NCBI RefSeq assembly: GCF_001425165.1
Contig: NZ_LMDU01000005.1
Location: forward strand, 1-64,000
Source of the DNA: Pelomonas sp. Root405
Lineage (GTDB): Bacteria > Pseudomonadota > Gammaproteobacteria > Burkholderiales > Burkholderiaceae_C
Direction: 5' to 3'
Length of the DNA stretch: 64,000 nucleotides
Position 1 is the stretch's first letter. Every line of letters begins with the position of its first letter. The notes below the pieces were generated by a model. It had not been told where the DNA came from and did no database searches. It was given only the letters and a program-made list of their open reading frames with translations. Below are positions 50,839 through 59,421 of the stretch, in pieces. The translations under genes and the position numbers were made by a program.

Positions 50839-51485
50839 CGACCATCACCTCGTTCTCGCACCGCTGCGACCGGCTGCTGCTGCGCGAGTTCGTCGCTGGC
50901 GATTCGGCCGACATCCAGCGGCTGCACGCCGACCCGCGCGTTCGCGCCTTGCTGCCCGACGAGCAGCCGCTGCACGAGGCACGCTGGGCGGAGGAGTTCG
51001 CGTTCTGTCTGGGCGATTTCTATCGCCGCCACCCCGGCCTGGGCATCTGGCGCTGTGCGGTGCCGGCGGACGACGGTGCCGAGCGCTTTGCCGGCTGGTT
51101 CAGCCTGATGCCCGTGCAGGCAAGCCCTGACAACGAGGCGTTCGGCTTGCGTGCCGACGATGTCGAGTTGGGCAGCCGGCTGACCCCCGAGCACTGGGGC
51201 AGCGGCCTGGCGCTGAGCGGCGGCGAGGTGCTGCTGCGCCACGCCTTTGTGAGCCTGGGCCTGCGCACCGTCTGGGGCATCTGCCACCCCGAAAACCGCG
51301 CTGCCCGTGGCTGCCTGGCCGCGCTCGGCTTCACGCCACGCAGCCGCGCGCCCTACGAGGGCCAGCTGTCCGACTACCACGCCCTGGACGCCGCGACCTG
51401 GTCGCACGTTCAGGTGCTCAGCCGCAGGGACCGCCTGCGCCGCCAGCGGCGCGCCACGCTGCCATCCACCTTGAGTCCACCATGA
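50835..51485 (+). CDS. GNAT-family acetyltransferase
   Basis: The 216-residue protein has the GNAT arrangement: FSHRCDRLLLREFVAGDSADIQRLHADP at the start, VELGSRLTPEHWGSGLALSGGEVLLRHAFVSLGLRTVWGICHPENRAARGCLAALGFTPRSRAP at the core. The acetyl-CoA loop (HWGSGLAL, in place of QGKGYA) and NRAARGCLAALGF are typical of the RimJ/RimL type that acetylates protein N-termini or small amines. Its ATG overlaps the FliO-like stop, and its own stop overlaps the next ATG. It could modify a secreted protein, but substrate is unknown. Confidence 0.85.
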   Translation: MTTITSFSHRCDRLLLREFVAGDSADIQRLHADPRVRALLPDEQPLHEARWAEEFAFCLGDFYRRHPGLGIWRCAVPADDGAERFAGWFSLMPVQASPDNEAFGLRADDVELGSRLTPEHWGSGLALSGGEVLLRHAFVSLGLRTVWGICHPENRAARGCLAALGFTPRSRAPYEGQLSDYHALDAATWSHVQVLSRRDRLRRQRRATLPSTLSPP

Positions 51486-52183
51486 CCCGCTCCACCAACC
51501 CCCACACCTGGCAGGACGCCCTGGCCGCCCGCCTGACGCAAGCCCTGACCCTGTCGCGCCTGGCGCATGCCCCGTTGTCCGATGGCGCTGGTGAGGCGAC
51601 CGGCACGCGCTGGCGGCTGCCGGCGCGCGCCGTGCAAATTGGCAACGTGCCCGCGGCGGCGCTGGCTGAGATGCTGGGCGCCGGCAAGCCCGCCGCGCAC
51701 GGCGAACTGGCCAAACGCTGTCTGCAGCAGTTCCGTCAGATGGACGCCCACTTGACGCAGGACGACGACCTCGGCCGCGCGCTGGCGGCCTACCTCGGCG
51801 CCTGCCGTCAGGCCTTTGACCAGCAGCCGCTGAGTGCAGAGCGCTGGCAGGCCATCACGCAGTGGCTCAGGGCCTGGGTCATCGACGAACTGCCCTGGGA
51901 GGACGTGCCGCTGGCGGAGCGTCAAGACGTCTTCGAGCGCTTCGCGACGCTGGCGGTCGCGCTGGGCGAGTGGACCGTGCAGGCCAGCCGCCAGGGCGGC
52001 GCCAACCCGGCCTCGGCCACCTGGATGGCGCGCAACAGCCTGAAGGCGCAACTCGGGCTGGACCTGCCCGCGTTGTGCGCTGTGTTGAGGGGTTTGGATG
52101 GGTCCATTGCGGCCAACCCTAGCGTCAACGGCGCCGAATTAGGAGCAGCCGCAGATAGGCAGCGCGGGGCCGACCCCGTTTAA
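51482..52183 (+). CDS. DUF6683-like helical protein (233 aa), T3SS unit
   Basis: The protein is all helix, cytosolic-looking (no signal peptide). The segment VFERFATLAVALGEWTVQASRQGGANPASATWMARNSLKAQLGLDL resembles the C-terminal signature of the two exported DUF6683 proteins at 54495 and 58634 (LYEQCAMLGTFMALANKTTQ...NLRQSARENLRVILG). I therefore regard it as a diverged relative without export signal. It overlaps the acetyltransferase by four bases. Its last codons overlap a possible terminator stem (CGGGG / CCCCG followed by TTTAATT). Confidence 0.65.
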   Translation: MTRSTNPHTWQDALAARLTQALTLSRLAHAPLSDGAGEATGTRWRLPARAVQIGNVPAAALAEMLGAGKPAAHGELAKRCLQQFRQMDAHLTQDDDLGRALAAYLGACRQAFDQQPLSAERWQAITQWLRAWVIDELPWEDVPLAERQDVFERFATLAVALGEWTVQASRQGGANPASATWMARNSLKAQLGLDLPALCAVLRGLDGSIAANPSVNGAELGAAADRQRGADPV

Positions 52184-52185
52184 TT
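52165..52185 (+). terminator. Possible terminator at the end of the sctU unit
   Basis: A short 5-bp GC stem CGGGG-CCGA-CCCCG is followed by TTTAATT, overlapping the last codons of the DUF6683-like gene. The stem is short and the T-run weak. It would end the sctU transcript and separate it from the glycine-rich gene. Confidence 0.4.
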
Positions 52186-52346
52186 CAATCCGTCAGCGCC
52201 GCAGAGTTTGGTCAAGAAAACCTTGCCGACAAGACACGCAGCGAATCCGGTGTTTTCTTCAGTCGCCTCCGGATTCAGATGCTCTGAACTCAATCAATCG
52301 TTGCGGCAGTTTTGCCGCGCAACCCAACATTCTTTTGGAGATCAAC

Positions 52347-53030
52347 ATGGGATCAGCAGTTAGCAGCGTTTTCGGTGGCGGCGGCGCCGGCGGCATCCTC
52401 GGCTCGATCGGCGGCATCGTCGGCGGCATCTTTGGTGGCCCGCTCGGCGCCATGATTGGCCAGGCCATCGGCGGCATGCTGCAGCAGGCCCTGGGCGATG
52501 CAACCAAGCAAGCCGTGGACACCCTGCAGAAGGAACATGGCATGCCCAAGTTCCTGGCCGAAGAGGTCAAGGGCAAGATCGACGGCGCGGTGCAGAACCT
52601 GCTCAGCCAGAGCCAGCAAGGCGTGACCCCCGAAGCCGCCGGCCAGGCCAAGGCCGCTGCCGGCGACTGGATGGACCAGTTCATCCAGGACGCCGCCAAG
52701 CAGATCGTTGCCGAAGTCACCAAGGAACTCAAGGGCGAAGGCAAGGACAGCGGCAAGGCCTCGGCCGAAAGCTGGCTGGTCGCCATCGCCAAGGCCATGG
52801 GCAAGACCATGGGCGAGCGCGCCGGCAAGCTGGTCGACCTGAGCCAACGCATCGCCAACACCAAGACGGGTGGCGGCAACGAGGCCCAGCAAGAAGCTGC
52901 CAAGGAAATGCAGAAGCTGAATGCCGAGTTCCAGGCCACGTCGCAGGAGTTCAGCCTGCTGCAGAACACCTTCTCGACGGCCATCAAGGCCATCGGTGAA
53001 GCCATGTCCTCGGTCGCTCGCAAGCAGTAA
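52347..53030 (+). CDS. Glycine-rich, cysteine-free T3SS-linked protein, candidate filament subunit or harpin
   Basis: The 227-residue protein starts MGSAVSSVFGGGGAGG, then a glycine-zipper run (GSIGGIVGGIFGGPLGAMIGQ). The rest is soluble helix (LAEEVKGKIDGAVQNLLSQSQQG, AESWLVAIAKAMGKTMGERAG). It ends with a long helix that closes FSTAIKAIGEAMSSVARKQ, very like the SctF-type tail (TAIATVGSALETMARKQ). No Cys is present, and glycine and Gln/Ala are abundant, as in harpins and EspA-type filaments. The real start is ATG 52347, with GGAG seven bases before; a TTG upstream is in frame. A strong terminator follows. Secretion through the adjacent T3SS is inferred. Confidence 0.6.
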   Translation: MGSAVSSVFGGGGAGGILGSIGGIVGGIFGGPLGAMIGQAIGGMLQQALGDATKQAVDTLQKEHGMPKFLAEEVKGKIDGAVQNLLSQSQQGVTPEAAGQAKAAAGDWMDQFIQDAAKQIVAEVTKELKGEGKDSGKASAESWLVAIAKAMGKTMGERAGKLVDLSQRIANTKTGGGNEAQQEAAKEMQKLNAEFQATSQEFSLLQNTFSTAIKAIGEAMSSVARKQ

Positions 53031-53048
53031 TCGCTTCAACCCCGAACG

Positions 53049-53079
53049 CCGGAGTGCTGCAAGAGCACTCCGGTTTTTT
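53049..53079 (+). terminator. Strong rho-independent terminator
   Basis: A 10-bp perfect stem CCGGAGTGCT / AGCACTCCGG with a five-base loop is directly followed by six T. It lies 18 bases after the glycine-rich gene, whose transcript it ends. Such a strong signal suits a highly expressed gene. Confidence 0.93.
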
Positions 53080-53099
53080 GCCATTTCCCGCGCCAACAC

Positions 53100-54443
53100 A
53101 TGACTGCCAGATCCCTGCCCCCCGCACCTGCTCCGTCGAACACCCTGAAAGCCAGCTTCGTTGGTTTTGCGGTCGCGATGCTGCAGGCCTGCGGCGGCGG
53201 CGGTGGCTCTGGCGACAGCGCGCCGGCGCCCACCCCTGCGCCGACGCCGGCACCTGCGCCCACGCCCGCGCCTGCACCCACGCCTGCGCCTGCGCCGACG
53301 CCGGCACCTGCGCCCGCACCCGCACCCACCCCTGCGCCCGCACCCACCCCTGCGCCGACGCCAGCACCTACACCCGCGCCGGCCCCCACCCCCGGCACGC
53401 CGCCCGTTTACACCTACGCCAGCCGCACGCTGCCCGGCCGCCTGCTCGTCAACGCGCCCGACGGGCGGGCCGCGCGGTTGATGGATTTGTCCACCGGCAT
53501 GCAGACCGGCCTGCCCGGATCGGCCACCGCGAGCTTCGATGTCTGGTCCGTCGCCCAGGGCGGCGGGACGCTGGTGCGCCTGACGCGCAACACCGGTGAG
53601 AGCAGTTACCCGGTCACGCTGTTCGATGCCACCACGCTGGCGGCGCGCGGCGGTGCGCTGGCGGTGTCCGACCTCCTTGGCCTGAGCGAGCCGGCCGTGT
53701 CAGCCGATGGCCGCTGGGTGCTGGCCCAGTACGGCGACGATTTCCGTACCGAACGCCGGCTGACCGTGCTGGACGCGCTGACCATGTCGGTCAGCAAGCG
53801 CGGCTCGCAGCTGGACGGCGCCACCGTCACCGGCGAACCCCAGGCCTGGCTGCCCGACGGCCGCTACCTCTACCTGAAGGCCAACGAGCTCTGGCGCTCG
53901 TCACCGGCCGCCACGACGTCAGAGCTGGTCGCCCGCCTGGCGCTGCCGCCCAACGATGCCGTCGATGACACCAGCTATGTCGCCGGTCAGAGCAGTCTGG
54001 CCGTCAGCCCCGACGGCAGCAAGATCGCGCTGACCTGGCGCGTCAAGCGCCGCAACGACATGGACACGCACATCTTCACGGCCAATGTCGATGGCAGCGA
54101 TCTGCGCCAGATGACGGCCGTGGCCGACGCGACGAGCCCGCTGGCGCATTGGTTCGGCAGCCCGACGTGGTCGCCCGACGGCCAGTGGCTGGCCTTTGTG
54201 CACTACATGAGCGGCAGCTCGGCGGAAGCGGTCTTCCCGCAGTCGGAGATCGGCGCTTCCCGCATCGTCGGCACCACGGGTTGCGCCACCAGCCCCGTCT
54301 ATGTGCTGCCGGCAGCGCAAGCCCAGCCGCTGGCCTTCACCTGGCCGAACGTGAAGCACGATTTCGCCGTGAAGATGCAGGCGATGACCGGCGGAACTGG
54401 GGAGTGGGTCACGACCTGTTCCACGGTACGCTGGCTGCCATGA
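53100..54443 (+). CDS. Lipoprotein with Ala-Pro-Thr repeat linker and TolB-like beta-propeller
   Basis: A signal peptide with lipobox Cys31 (FAVAMLQAC) is followed by GGGGGSG and a 60-residue linker of PTPAPAP units. A 340-residue repeated-strand domain follows. WD-like/TolB-like blades are visible: AVSADGRWVLAQYGDD, LAVSPDGSKIALTWRVKR, PTWSPDGQWLAFVHY. The SPDGxxLAF motif is typical of such propellers. It is anchored to a membrane with the propeller held out by the flexible linker. The ATG lies only 20 bases after the previous terminator, so it must have its own start within or behind it. Function unknown; protein or glycan binding are the common jobs. Confidence 0.8.
   Translation: MTARSLPPAPAPSNTLKASFVGFAVAMLQACGGGGGSGDSAPAPTPAPTPAPAPTPAPAPTPAPAPTPAPAPAPAPTPAPAPTPAPTPAPTPAPAPTPGTPPVYTYASRTLPGRLLVNAPDGRAARLMDLSTGMQTGLPGSATASFDVWSVAQGGGTLVRLTRNTGESSYPVTLFDATTLAARGGALAVSDLLGLSEPAVSADGRWVLAQYGDDFRTERRLTVLDALTMSVSKRGSQLDGATVTGEPQAWLPDGRYLYLKANELWRSSPAATTSELVARLALPPNDAVDDTSYVAGQSSLAVSPDGSKIALTWRVKRRNDMDTHIFTANVDGSDLRQMTAVADATSPLAHWFGSPTWSPDGQWLAFVHYMSGSSAEAVFPQSEIGASRIVGTTGCATSPVYVLPAAQAQPLAFTWPNVKHDFAVKMQAMTGGTGEWVTTCSTVRWLP
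53220..53399 (+). repeat. Coding tandem repeat (Ala/Pro/Thr)
   Basis: The DNA between these positions is built from short units such as CCTGCGCCCACG and CCGACGCCGGCACCTGCGCC, giving the AP/PT linker of the lipoprotein. Such repeats change copy number easily. The unit is not perfectly periodic, so drift between strains is to be expected. Confidence 0.8.
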
Positions 54444-54494
54444 CGCCGCCGCCATCCCTTGCGGTCGGCCCGTGACTTGATGCAGAGGACCTTG

Positions 54495-55223
54495 ATGATC
54501 AACGCCGTTGCGAGCCGGGCGACCCGCCCGGCATTCCTTCGCCGAGCCTGCACCGCCTTTGCGGCGGTGGCTTGCCTGGCCGTGTTGCCGGCCCGCGCCC
54601 AATACATCATGGAGTTCGCGCAGACCTACAACGCGCCGACGTCGAACTTCATCAGCACCACCTTCCTGAACCAGCAGTCGCTGATCAACGCCACGCACCC
54701 GAACGCGCAGCAGGCGGCCCGCCAGCCGCAGCCTCCGCTCGGTGCGCCGCAGGTGGAGCGCAACGCGGCCGAGCTGGCGCAGGCCGTGCCGGCCGCACAG
54801 CGCGCCAAGCTGGAGAAGATCTACGCCCAGCTGATGCCGGGCTATCACCAGCTTGAGCAAAAACTCGGCTGGCCCAAGGACGATGTCGGTGGCGCCATCG
54901 CCGCGGTCGTGGCGGGCAACTACATGGCCATGACCGGCACGGAGCTCAGCGATGAGAGCGTGGCAGCTGCCGGCCACCAGCTGCGCAACAGCGCGTCGGT
55001 GCAGCAGATGCTCGCCCAGCTCAGCCCGCAGGACCGGCGCCGCCTGTACGAGCAATGCGCGATGCTGGGTACCTTCATGGCGCTTGCCAACAAGACCACC
55101 CAGCAGCAGCCCGCCAACGTCGTGGCCAATCTGCGGCAATCCGCCCGCGAGAACCTGCGCGTCATCCTGGGCAGCTCGGCCGACACCGTGCGCTTCACGA
55201 GTCAAGGCTTGCAGCTGCGCTGA
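54495..55223 (+). CDS. Exported DUF6683 protein (copy A)
   Basis: The 242-residue protein has a signal peptide (RRACTAFAAVACLAVLPARAQ). The DUF6683 pattern follows: LVAELAQ-type helix (AELAQAVPAAQRAKLEKIYAQLMPGYHQLEQKLGWPKDDVGGAIAAVVAGNYMAMTG) and LYEQCAMLGTFMALANKTTQQQPANVVANLRQSARENLRVILG. These match the protein at 58634-59401 along their lengths. GAGG lies before ATG 54495. It opens a four-gene exported module with the two 550-residue paralogues. Function unknown. Confidence 0.8.
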   Translation: MINAVASRATRPAFLRRACTAFAAVACLAVLPARAQYIMEFAQTYNAPTSNFISTTFLNQQSLINATHPNAQQAARQPQPPLGAPQVERNAAELAQAVPAAQRAKLEKIYAQLMPGYHQLEQKLGWPKDDVGGAIAAVVAGNYMAMTGTELSDESVAAAGHQLRNSASVQQMLAQLSPQDRRRLYEQCAMLGTFMALANKTTQQQPANVVANLRQSARENLRVILGSSADTVRFTSQGLQLR

Positions 55224-55333
55224 GGCGTCCGTCGCGATGACCGGCCGGCCCGCGGTGCGCCGTGAAGCAGGCAACGCGTGGAGTCGTTAGCAATTCATGG
55301 GCGAGCCTGTATGAATCGCCTGACACGCCCCAC

Positions 55334-56989
55334 ATGACGCAGTTTCCTGCCTGTTGCTCCCGCAGAGCGCGCCCCTTTGCCCTGTTCTCATCCGTTGCGG
55401 CGCTGGCCGCCGGATTTGCCCAGGCGGCACCCGACCCGCGAGCGCTGGCCGCGGACAAGGCAGCCGTGGAGCAGCTCGTTTCTGCGGTAAGCCTGGACGT
55501 CATGTCCGAGGCGTCGCTGAACGCTTGCGAGGACATCGGCGCACCGTCTGCCTCGGCCATGCGCGACGCCTGGGTGGCCTGGCGCGAGCGGCACCAGATC
55601 GCGCCGCTGCGCATGGTGGTGACGGGCATGCAAGAGACGCCGAAGTGGGACACGCTCATCGACCCGATGCGCCAGCGCGTGCTGGGCGACCCCGCACCCG
55701 ACCAGGCTTGCGCCGCCCTCGCACGCGACTGGCAGGGCGCCGGCATGGACGTGACCGCGCTGTACCCGCTGGCGCGCCCGACAGCGCAGGCGCTGGTGAC
55801 GCTGAAGGTGGTGTCACCCCCGACGCGGCCTTCCATGGCGCACGAGGCGGCGAGGGGCGAGTTCCTGCTACCCAGCCAGGTACCGGCGCTGAAGGCCAGG
55901 CATGGCGGATGGCTGGCCGTGTCCGACGAGGCCGCGCGCCGGCGGCTCGGCACCGTGTACGTCAAGGGCCGCGTGGCGCGCGAGCCCAGCCGGCCGCATC
56001 GCTTCTTCCTGCAGCAATCGCAGGGCGACCGGCATGCCGAGCAGCGCATCCACCTCGATGTCAACGCCGAGCCCTGGGTGGGCCGCGAGATCGTGCTCAG
56101 CGGCGTGGTGACCTCTTTGACGGGTGAGTCCCTGAACCTGGCCGATGCGGCCGTCGTCACGCAGACCGCGGGCCTCTTGCCCTCGCCGCTGCCGCAGGCG
56201 CCGATGGCGCGCAAGGAAGTGCTGCAGCAGCGCATCCAGACGGCCCCTGGTGGTGGCCTGGCGCAGAAGGACCTCGTTGCCGTGGTGGTCCATGGCCAGG
56301 CCAACAACGTCAACGGCACGCGCTGGGAGGAGGACGTGCGCTACCTGCTGCGCGACGGCAGCTTCTACAACCGCACCGACGTGCCGCCCGACCAACTTGA
56401 CGTGGAGGCCTCGCGCCGGCTGGAGCCGCAGCGTTGGGGCCGCTGGCGCAGCGCGGGCAAGCGCTATGAAATGCAAAGTCAGGACGACGACGCCCGACCC
56501 GAGGGCGGCTGGAAAGCCGAGCAGCATGAGCCGGTGCGGCCCTGGCCCAAGGGCGAGCGGCTGGACGGCCGCTACTCGCGCAGCAGCTTCACGGGCAGCA
56601 GCTTCTTCGGCGGGTTGTCGCGCACGCAGAGCATCCACTTCACGCGCGACGGCCGCTTCGAGCGCAGCTATTACGGCATGTCCAGCACCGGCACCCTGCA
56701 GGCCATCACGGGCACGGTGATCGGCGGATCGACTTCCGGCGACGGCAAAGGCAGCAGCGGCGTGGGCGGCGGCACGGTCGGCACGGGCCTTGGCGATGTC
56801 GGCGCGGTGAGTGGCTTCCGCAAGGACGACGGCGCCAGCCGCCGCGGCCGCTACGAGCTGGACGGCTTCACCATCACGCTGCACTACGACGACGGCCGCC
56901 GGGAGCGGCTGCTCAGCTTTCCGGTGGGCGAGGGCCAGCGTGGCGTGTACCTGCGGGATGGCAGTTATGACCGCGACAAGGCGCAGTGA
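55334..56989 (+). CDS. Exported protein, tandem paralogue 1 (551 aa)
   Basis: The start ATG 55334 gives a signal peptide (FALFSSVAALAAGFAQAAPD). An N-terminal helical domain (VSLDVMSEASLNACEDIGAPSASAMRDAWVAWRERHQIAPLR) is followed by strands (GRVAREPSRPHRFFLQQSQGD) and a C-terminal part of about 200 residues with HYDDGRRERLLSF and TRDGRFERSYYG, a lipocalin-like signature. The next gene (56967) encodes the same order, about 50 per cent identical by eye, and overlaps by 23 bases. Both are probably periplasmic or surface proteins; role unknown. A longer GTG start at 55262 lacks support. Confidence 0.75.
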   Translation: MTQFPACCSRRARPFALFSSVAALAAGFAQAAPDPRALAADKAAVEQLVSAVSLDVMSEASLNACEDIGAPSASAMRDAWVAWRERHQIAPLRMVVTGMQETPKWDTLIDPMRQRVLGDPAPDQACAALARDWQGAGMDVTALYPLARPTAQALVTLKVVSPPTRPSMAHEAARGEFLLPSQVPALKARHGGWLAVSDEAARRRLGTVYVKGRVAREPSRPHRFFLQQSQGDRHAEQRIHLDVNAEPWVGREIVLSGVVTSLTGESLNLADAAVVTQTAGLLPSPLPQAPMARKEVLQQRIQTAPGGGLAQKDLVAVVVHGQANNVNGTRWEEDVRYLLRDGSFYNRTDVPPDQLDVEASRRLEPQRWGRWRSAGKRYEMQSQDDDARPEGGWKAEQHEPVRPWPKGERLDGRYSRSSFTGSSFFGGLSRTQSIHFTRDGRFERSYYGMSSTGTLQAITGTVIGGSTSGDGKGSSGVGGGTVGTGLGDVGAVSGFRKDDGASRRGRYELDGFTITLHYDDGRRERLLSFPVGEGQRGVYLRDGSYDRDKAQ

Positions 56990-58634
56990 GGCCGGCTTGG
57001 CCGCCGCCGTGTGGCTGGCGCTGCGCGGCGCTTGCGGCGCGTTGGTCACCTGTGCCGCGCTCGCTGCCACCGGTGCGCCGTCGCTCGCCAGCGACCCCGC
57101 AGCGCTGAAGGAGCTGGTCGATGCAACGCTGCTGGATGTGATGTCCGAAGCCGCCGTCGACGCCTGCGAGGACATCGGCGCGCCCTCGGCACCGCAGTTG
57201 CGCGAGACCTGGGTGGCCTGGCGCGGCCGCCACCAGCTGGCGCCGCTGCGGCAGGTGGTGGCCGGCCTTCAGCGCCGCCGCAGCGATACCAAATCGCTCG
57301 AAAGCATCACCGGGCCGATGCGCAGGCAGGTGCTGGAGGCGGCCGCCCCCGACCCGATCTGCGCCCAGCTGATGCGCGATCTGCAGACGCCGGCGATGGA
57401 CGTCACAGCGCTGTATCCGCGCGCCACGGCCACGGCAGTGGCGGTGGTGCAGGGCGGGTTGGCCGCCAAGCCGGAGGCGCTGGCCATAGCCCCCGGCACG
57501 CCGCGCGGCGAGGTGATGCTGCCCAGCCAGGTGCGCGCATTCGCGGCGCAGCACAAGGGCGGGTTCAGCTATGCCAACGCCGAAGGGGCGCGGCGCGACA
57601 TCGGCTGGGTTTACGTCAAGGGACGGGTGATGCGGCGCGACCTGGACGACCCGGACAGCGGCTACTACCTGGCCCAGATCCAGGGCGACCGGCGAGCGAG
57701 CGCGCGGGTCAACCTCACTTTCGCCGCGGAAGCATGGGTGGGCCGCGAGGTCGTGCTGCGTGGCCTGCCCAAGTCGGTGGACCGATCAATCCTGCGCCTG
57801 TCCGACGGCGCCGTGGTGACCGACCCGTCCGCGCTCACGCCGTCGCCGCTGCCGCAGGAGGCGCTGATCCGAGCGCCGGTGCCGCTCCAGCGCGTGCTGA
57901 CCGCCCCGGGCCAGGGCATTCCCGACAGGGACCTGGCCGCCATCGTCATCCATGGCGAAGGCAACCACAGCAATGGCAGCACGTGGGAGGAGGACGTGCG
58001 CTTCCTGCTGCGCGACGGCTCGGCCTACCGCCGCACCGAAATGCCGCCGGACCAACTCGCCGTCACCCCCTCGCGCCAGCTCGAGCCGCAGCGCTGGGGC
58101 CGCTGGCGCAGCGCCGGCAAGGGCTACGAGATGCAGGTCCAGGACGATGACGGCCGCCCAGCCGGCGATTGGCAGGCCGTGAAGCACCATGCCGTGCGGC
58201 CCTGGCCGGCGGGCACGCGGCTGGATGGCTACTTCAGCCGCAGCAGCTTCCACGGCAACCTCTTCACCGGCAGCACCTCGTCCACGCGCGGCATCCGCTT
58301 CACGCCTGACGGCCGGTTCGAGCGCAGTCACAGCTCGCTGTCCAGCGCCGGTGGCATGGCAGCCGCCCAGGGTGCCGTGATCTCCGGGTCGTCGCGGAGT
58401 GATGGCAGCGGCAGCAGCAGCACCGCCGGTGGCACCACGGGCGGCGCAGGCGCCTTCAGCACGCGCAAGCGGGACGACGGCGCCGGCCGACGCGGGCGCT
58501 ATGAACTCGACGGTTTCGTGCTGACCCTGCATTACGACGACGGCCGCCGCGAGCGCCTGCTCAGCTTCGCCGTGTACGCAGACCAGAAGACCATCTACGT
58601 CGGCGACGGCAGCCTGCGCCGCGCCGACAAGTGA
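56967..58634 (+). CDS. Exported protein, tandem paralogue 2 (555 aa)
   Basis: This protein has the same layout as paralogue 1: signal peptide (AAAVWLALRGACGALVTCAALAATGAPSLA), LLDVMSEAAVDACEDIGAPSAPQLRETWVAWRGRHQLAPLR, a strand region (GWVYVKGRVMRRDL) and the C-terminal lipocalin-like part (GRYELDGFVLTLHYDDGRRERLLSF). The ATG at 56967 lies within the end of paralogue 1 (23-base overlap), and its stop shares TGATG with the next ATG. A local tandem duplication followed by divergence is the simplest reading. Confidence 0.75.
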   Translation: MTATRRSEAGLAAAVWLALRGACGALVTCAALAATGAPSLASDPAALKELVDATLLDVMSEAAVDACEDIGAPSAPQLRETWVAWRGRHQLAPLRQVVAGLQRRRSDTKSLESITGPMRRQVLEAAAPDPICAQLMRDLQTPAMDVTALYPRATATAVAVVQGGLAAKPEALAIAPGTPRGEVMLPSQVRAFAAQHKGGFSYANAEGARRDIGWVYVKGRVMRRDLDDPDSGYYLAQIQGDRRASARVNLTFAAEAWVGREVVLRGLPKSVDRSILRLSDGAVVTDPSALTPSPLPQEALIRAPVPLQRVLTAPGQGIPDRDLAAIVIHGEGNHSNGSTWEEDVRFLLRDGSAYRRTEMPPDQLAVTPSRQLEPQRWGRWRSAGKGYEMQVQDDDGRPAGDWQAVKHHAVRPWPAGTRLDGYFSRSSFHGNLFTGSTSSTRGIRFTPDGRFERSHSSLSSAGGMAAAQGAVISGSSRSDGSGSSSTAGGTTGGAGAFSTRKRDDGAGRRGRYELDGFVLTLHYDDGRRERLLSFAVYADQKTIYVGDGSLRRADK

Positions 58635-59401
58635 TGCGACCCCATCCCTTGTTCCTGGAGCCTGAATTGCGACGATTGACTCATCTGTCCCTTCGCCTTC
58701 GCCTGCGCGTGCGTGTCACCCTGGCCGCGCTGGCCTGTGCCGCCGGCACCGCCACGGCCCAGGTCGCGCCGTCCATCAGCCTGGCCGAGCAGATGCGCAG
58801 CATGCTCGGCAAACCTGCCGCCACGACCGGTGGCGCGGCGGCGTTCAGCCCGGCACCGGCGGTCGCGCCTGGCGCCACCGGCCTGGGCAGCTTCGACGCG
58901 CCCATCGTCGTGAACGGTCCGCCGCAGCTGCAGCAGTCCGCCGCCGAGCTGTCACAGCGCTTCCCGGCGCAGCACCGTGCCGCGATGACCAAGGCTTTCC
59001 AGGAGTCCTTCCTGTTCTGGCAGAAGCTGGAGAAGCAGCTCGGCCTGACGCCCAATGACGTCGCCGCCGGCGTGGCTGCCTTCATCGCCGGCAACTACGC
59101 CGCCTTCATGCAGCAGCAGGTGCCCGACGAAGATTTCAAATCGCTGGTGCTGCAGATGCAGAGCCTGCTGTCGCGCAATGCCGCCTTCACGCAGAGCAGC
59201 CCGGCCGCCAAGCGCGCCATGTTCGAGCAGCTGGCGATGGTGGGCACCTTCATGGCGGTCTACCGCGAGCAGTTGAATCAGAAGCCCAGCCCGAACGAAG
59301 AAGTCCACTTCCGCAACGCGGCCAAGGCGAACCTGGAAGCCGGCGTGGGGCTGGCGGTCGAGCGCATCCAGATCGGGCCGCAGGGGCTGGTGGTGCGTTA
59401 G
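58634..59401 (+). CDS. Exported DUF6683 protein (copy B)
   Basis: The 255-residue protein has a signal peptide (LRLRVRVTLAALACAAGTATAQ), a variable N-terminus and the DUF6683 core: AELSQRFPAQHRAAMTKAFQESFLFWQKLEKQLGLTPNDVAAGVAAFIAGNYAAFMQ and MFEQLAMVGTFMAVYREQLNQKPSPNEEVHFRNAAKANLEAGVG. It is a relative of 54495-55223 and ends the four-gene module. The start is ATG 58634 in TGATG; a GTG just before is possible. The next gene converges 20 bases away. Confidence 0.8.
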   Translation: MRPHPLFLEPELRRLTHLSLRLRLRVRVTLAALACAAGTATAQVAPSISLAEQMRSMLGKPAATTGGAAAFSPAPAVAPGATGLGSFDAPIVVNGPPQLQQSAAELSQRFPAQHRAAMTKAFQESFLFWQKLEKQLGLTPNDVAAGVAAFIAGNYAAFMQQQVPDEDFKSLVLQMQSLLSRNAAFTQSSPAAKRAMFEQLAMVGTFMAVYREQLNQKPSPNEEVHFRNAAKANLEAGVGLAVERIQIGPQGLVVR

Positions 59402-59421
59402 AGCCGGGCGGGGTGCAGGCC

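Noticed and set aside
53220-53399. CRISPR-like periodic sequence
   Set aside because: The period comes from Ala/Pro/Thr codons in an open frame; there are no constant repeats with unique spacers. No CRISPR array was seen in the window.
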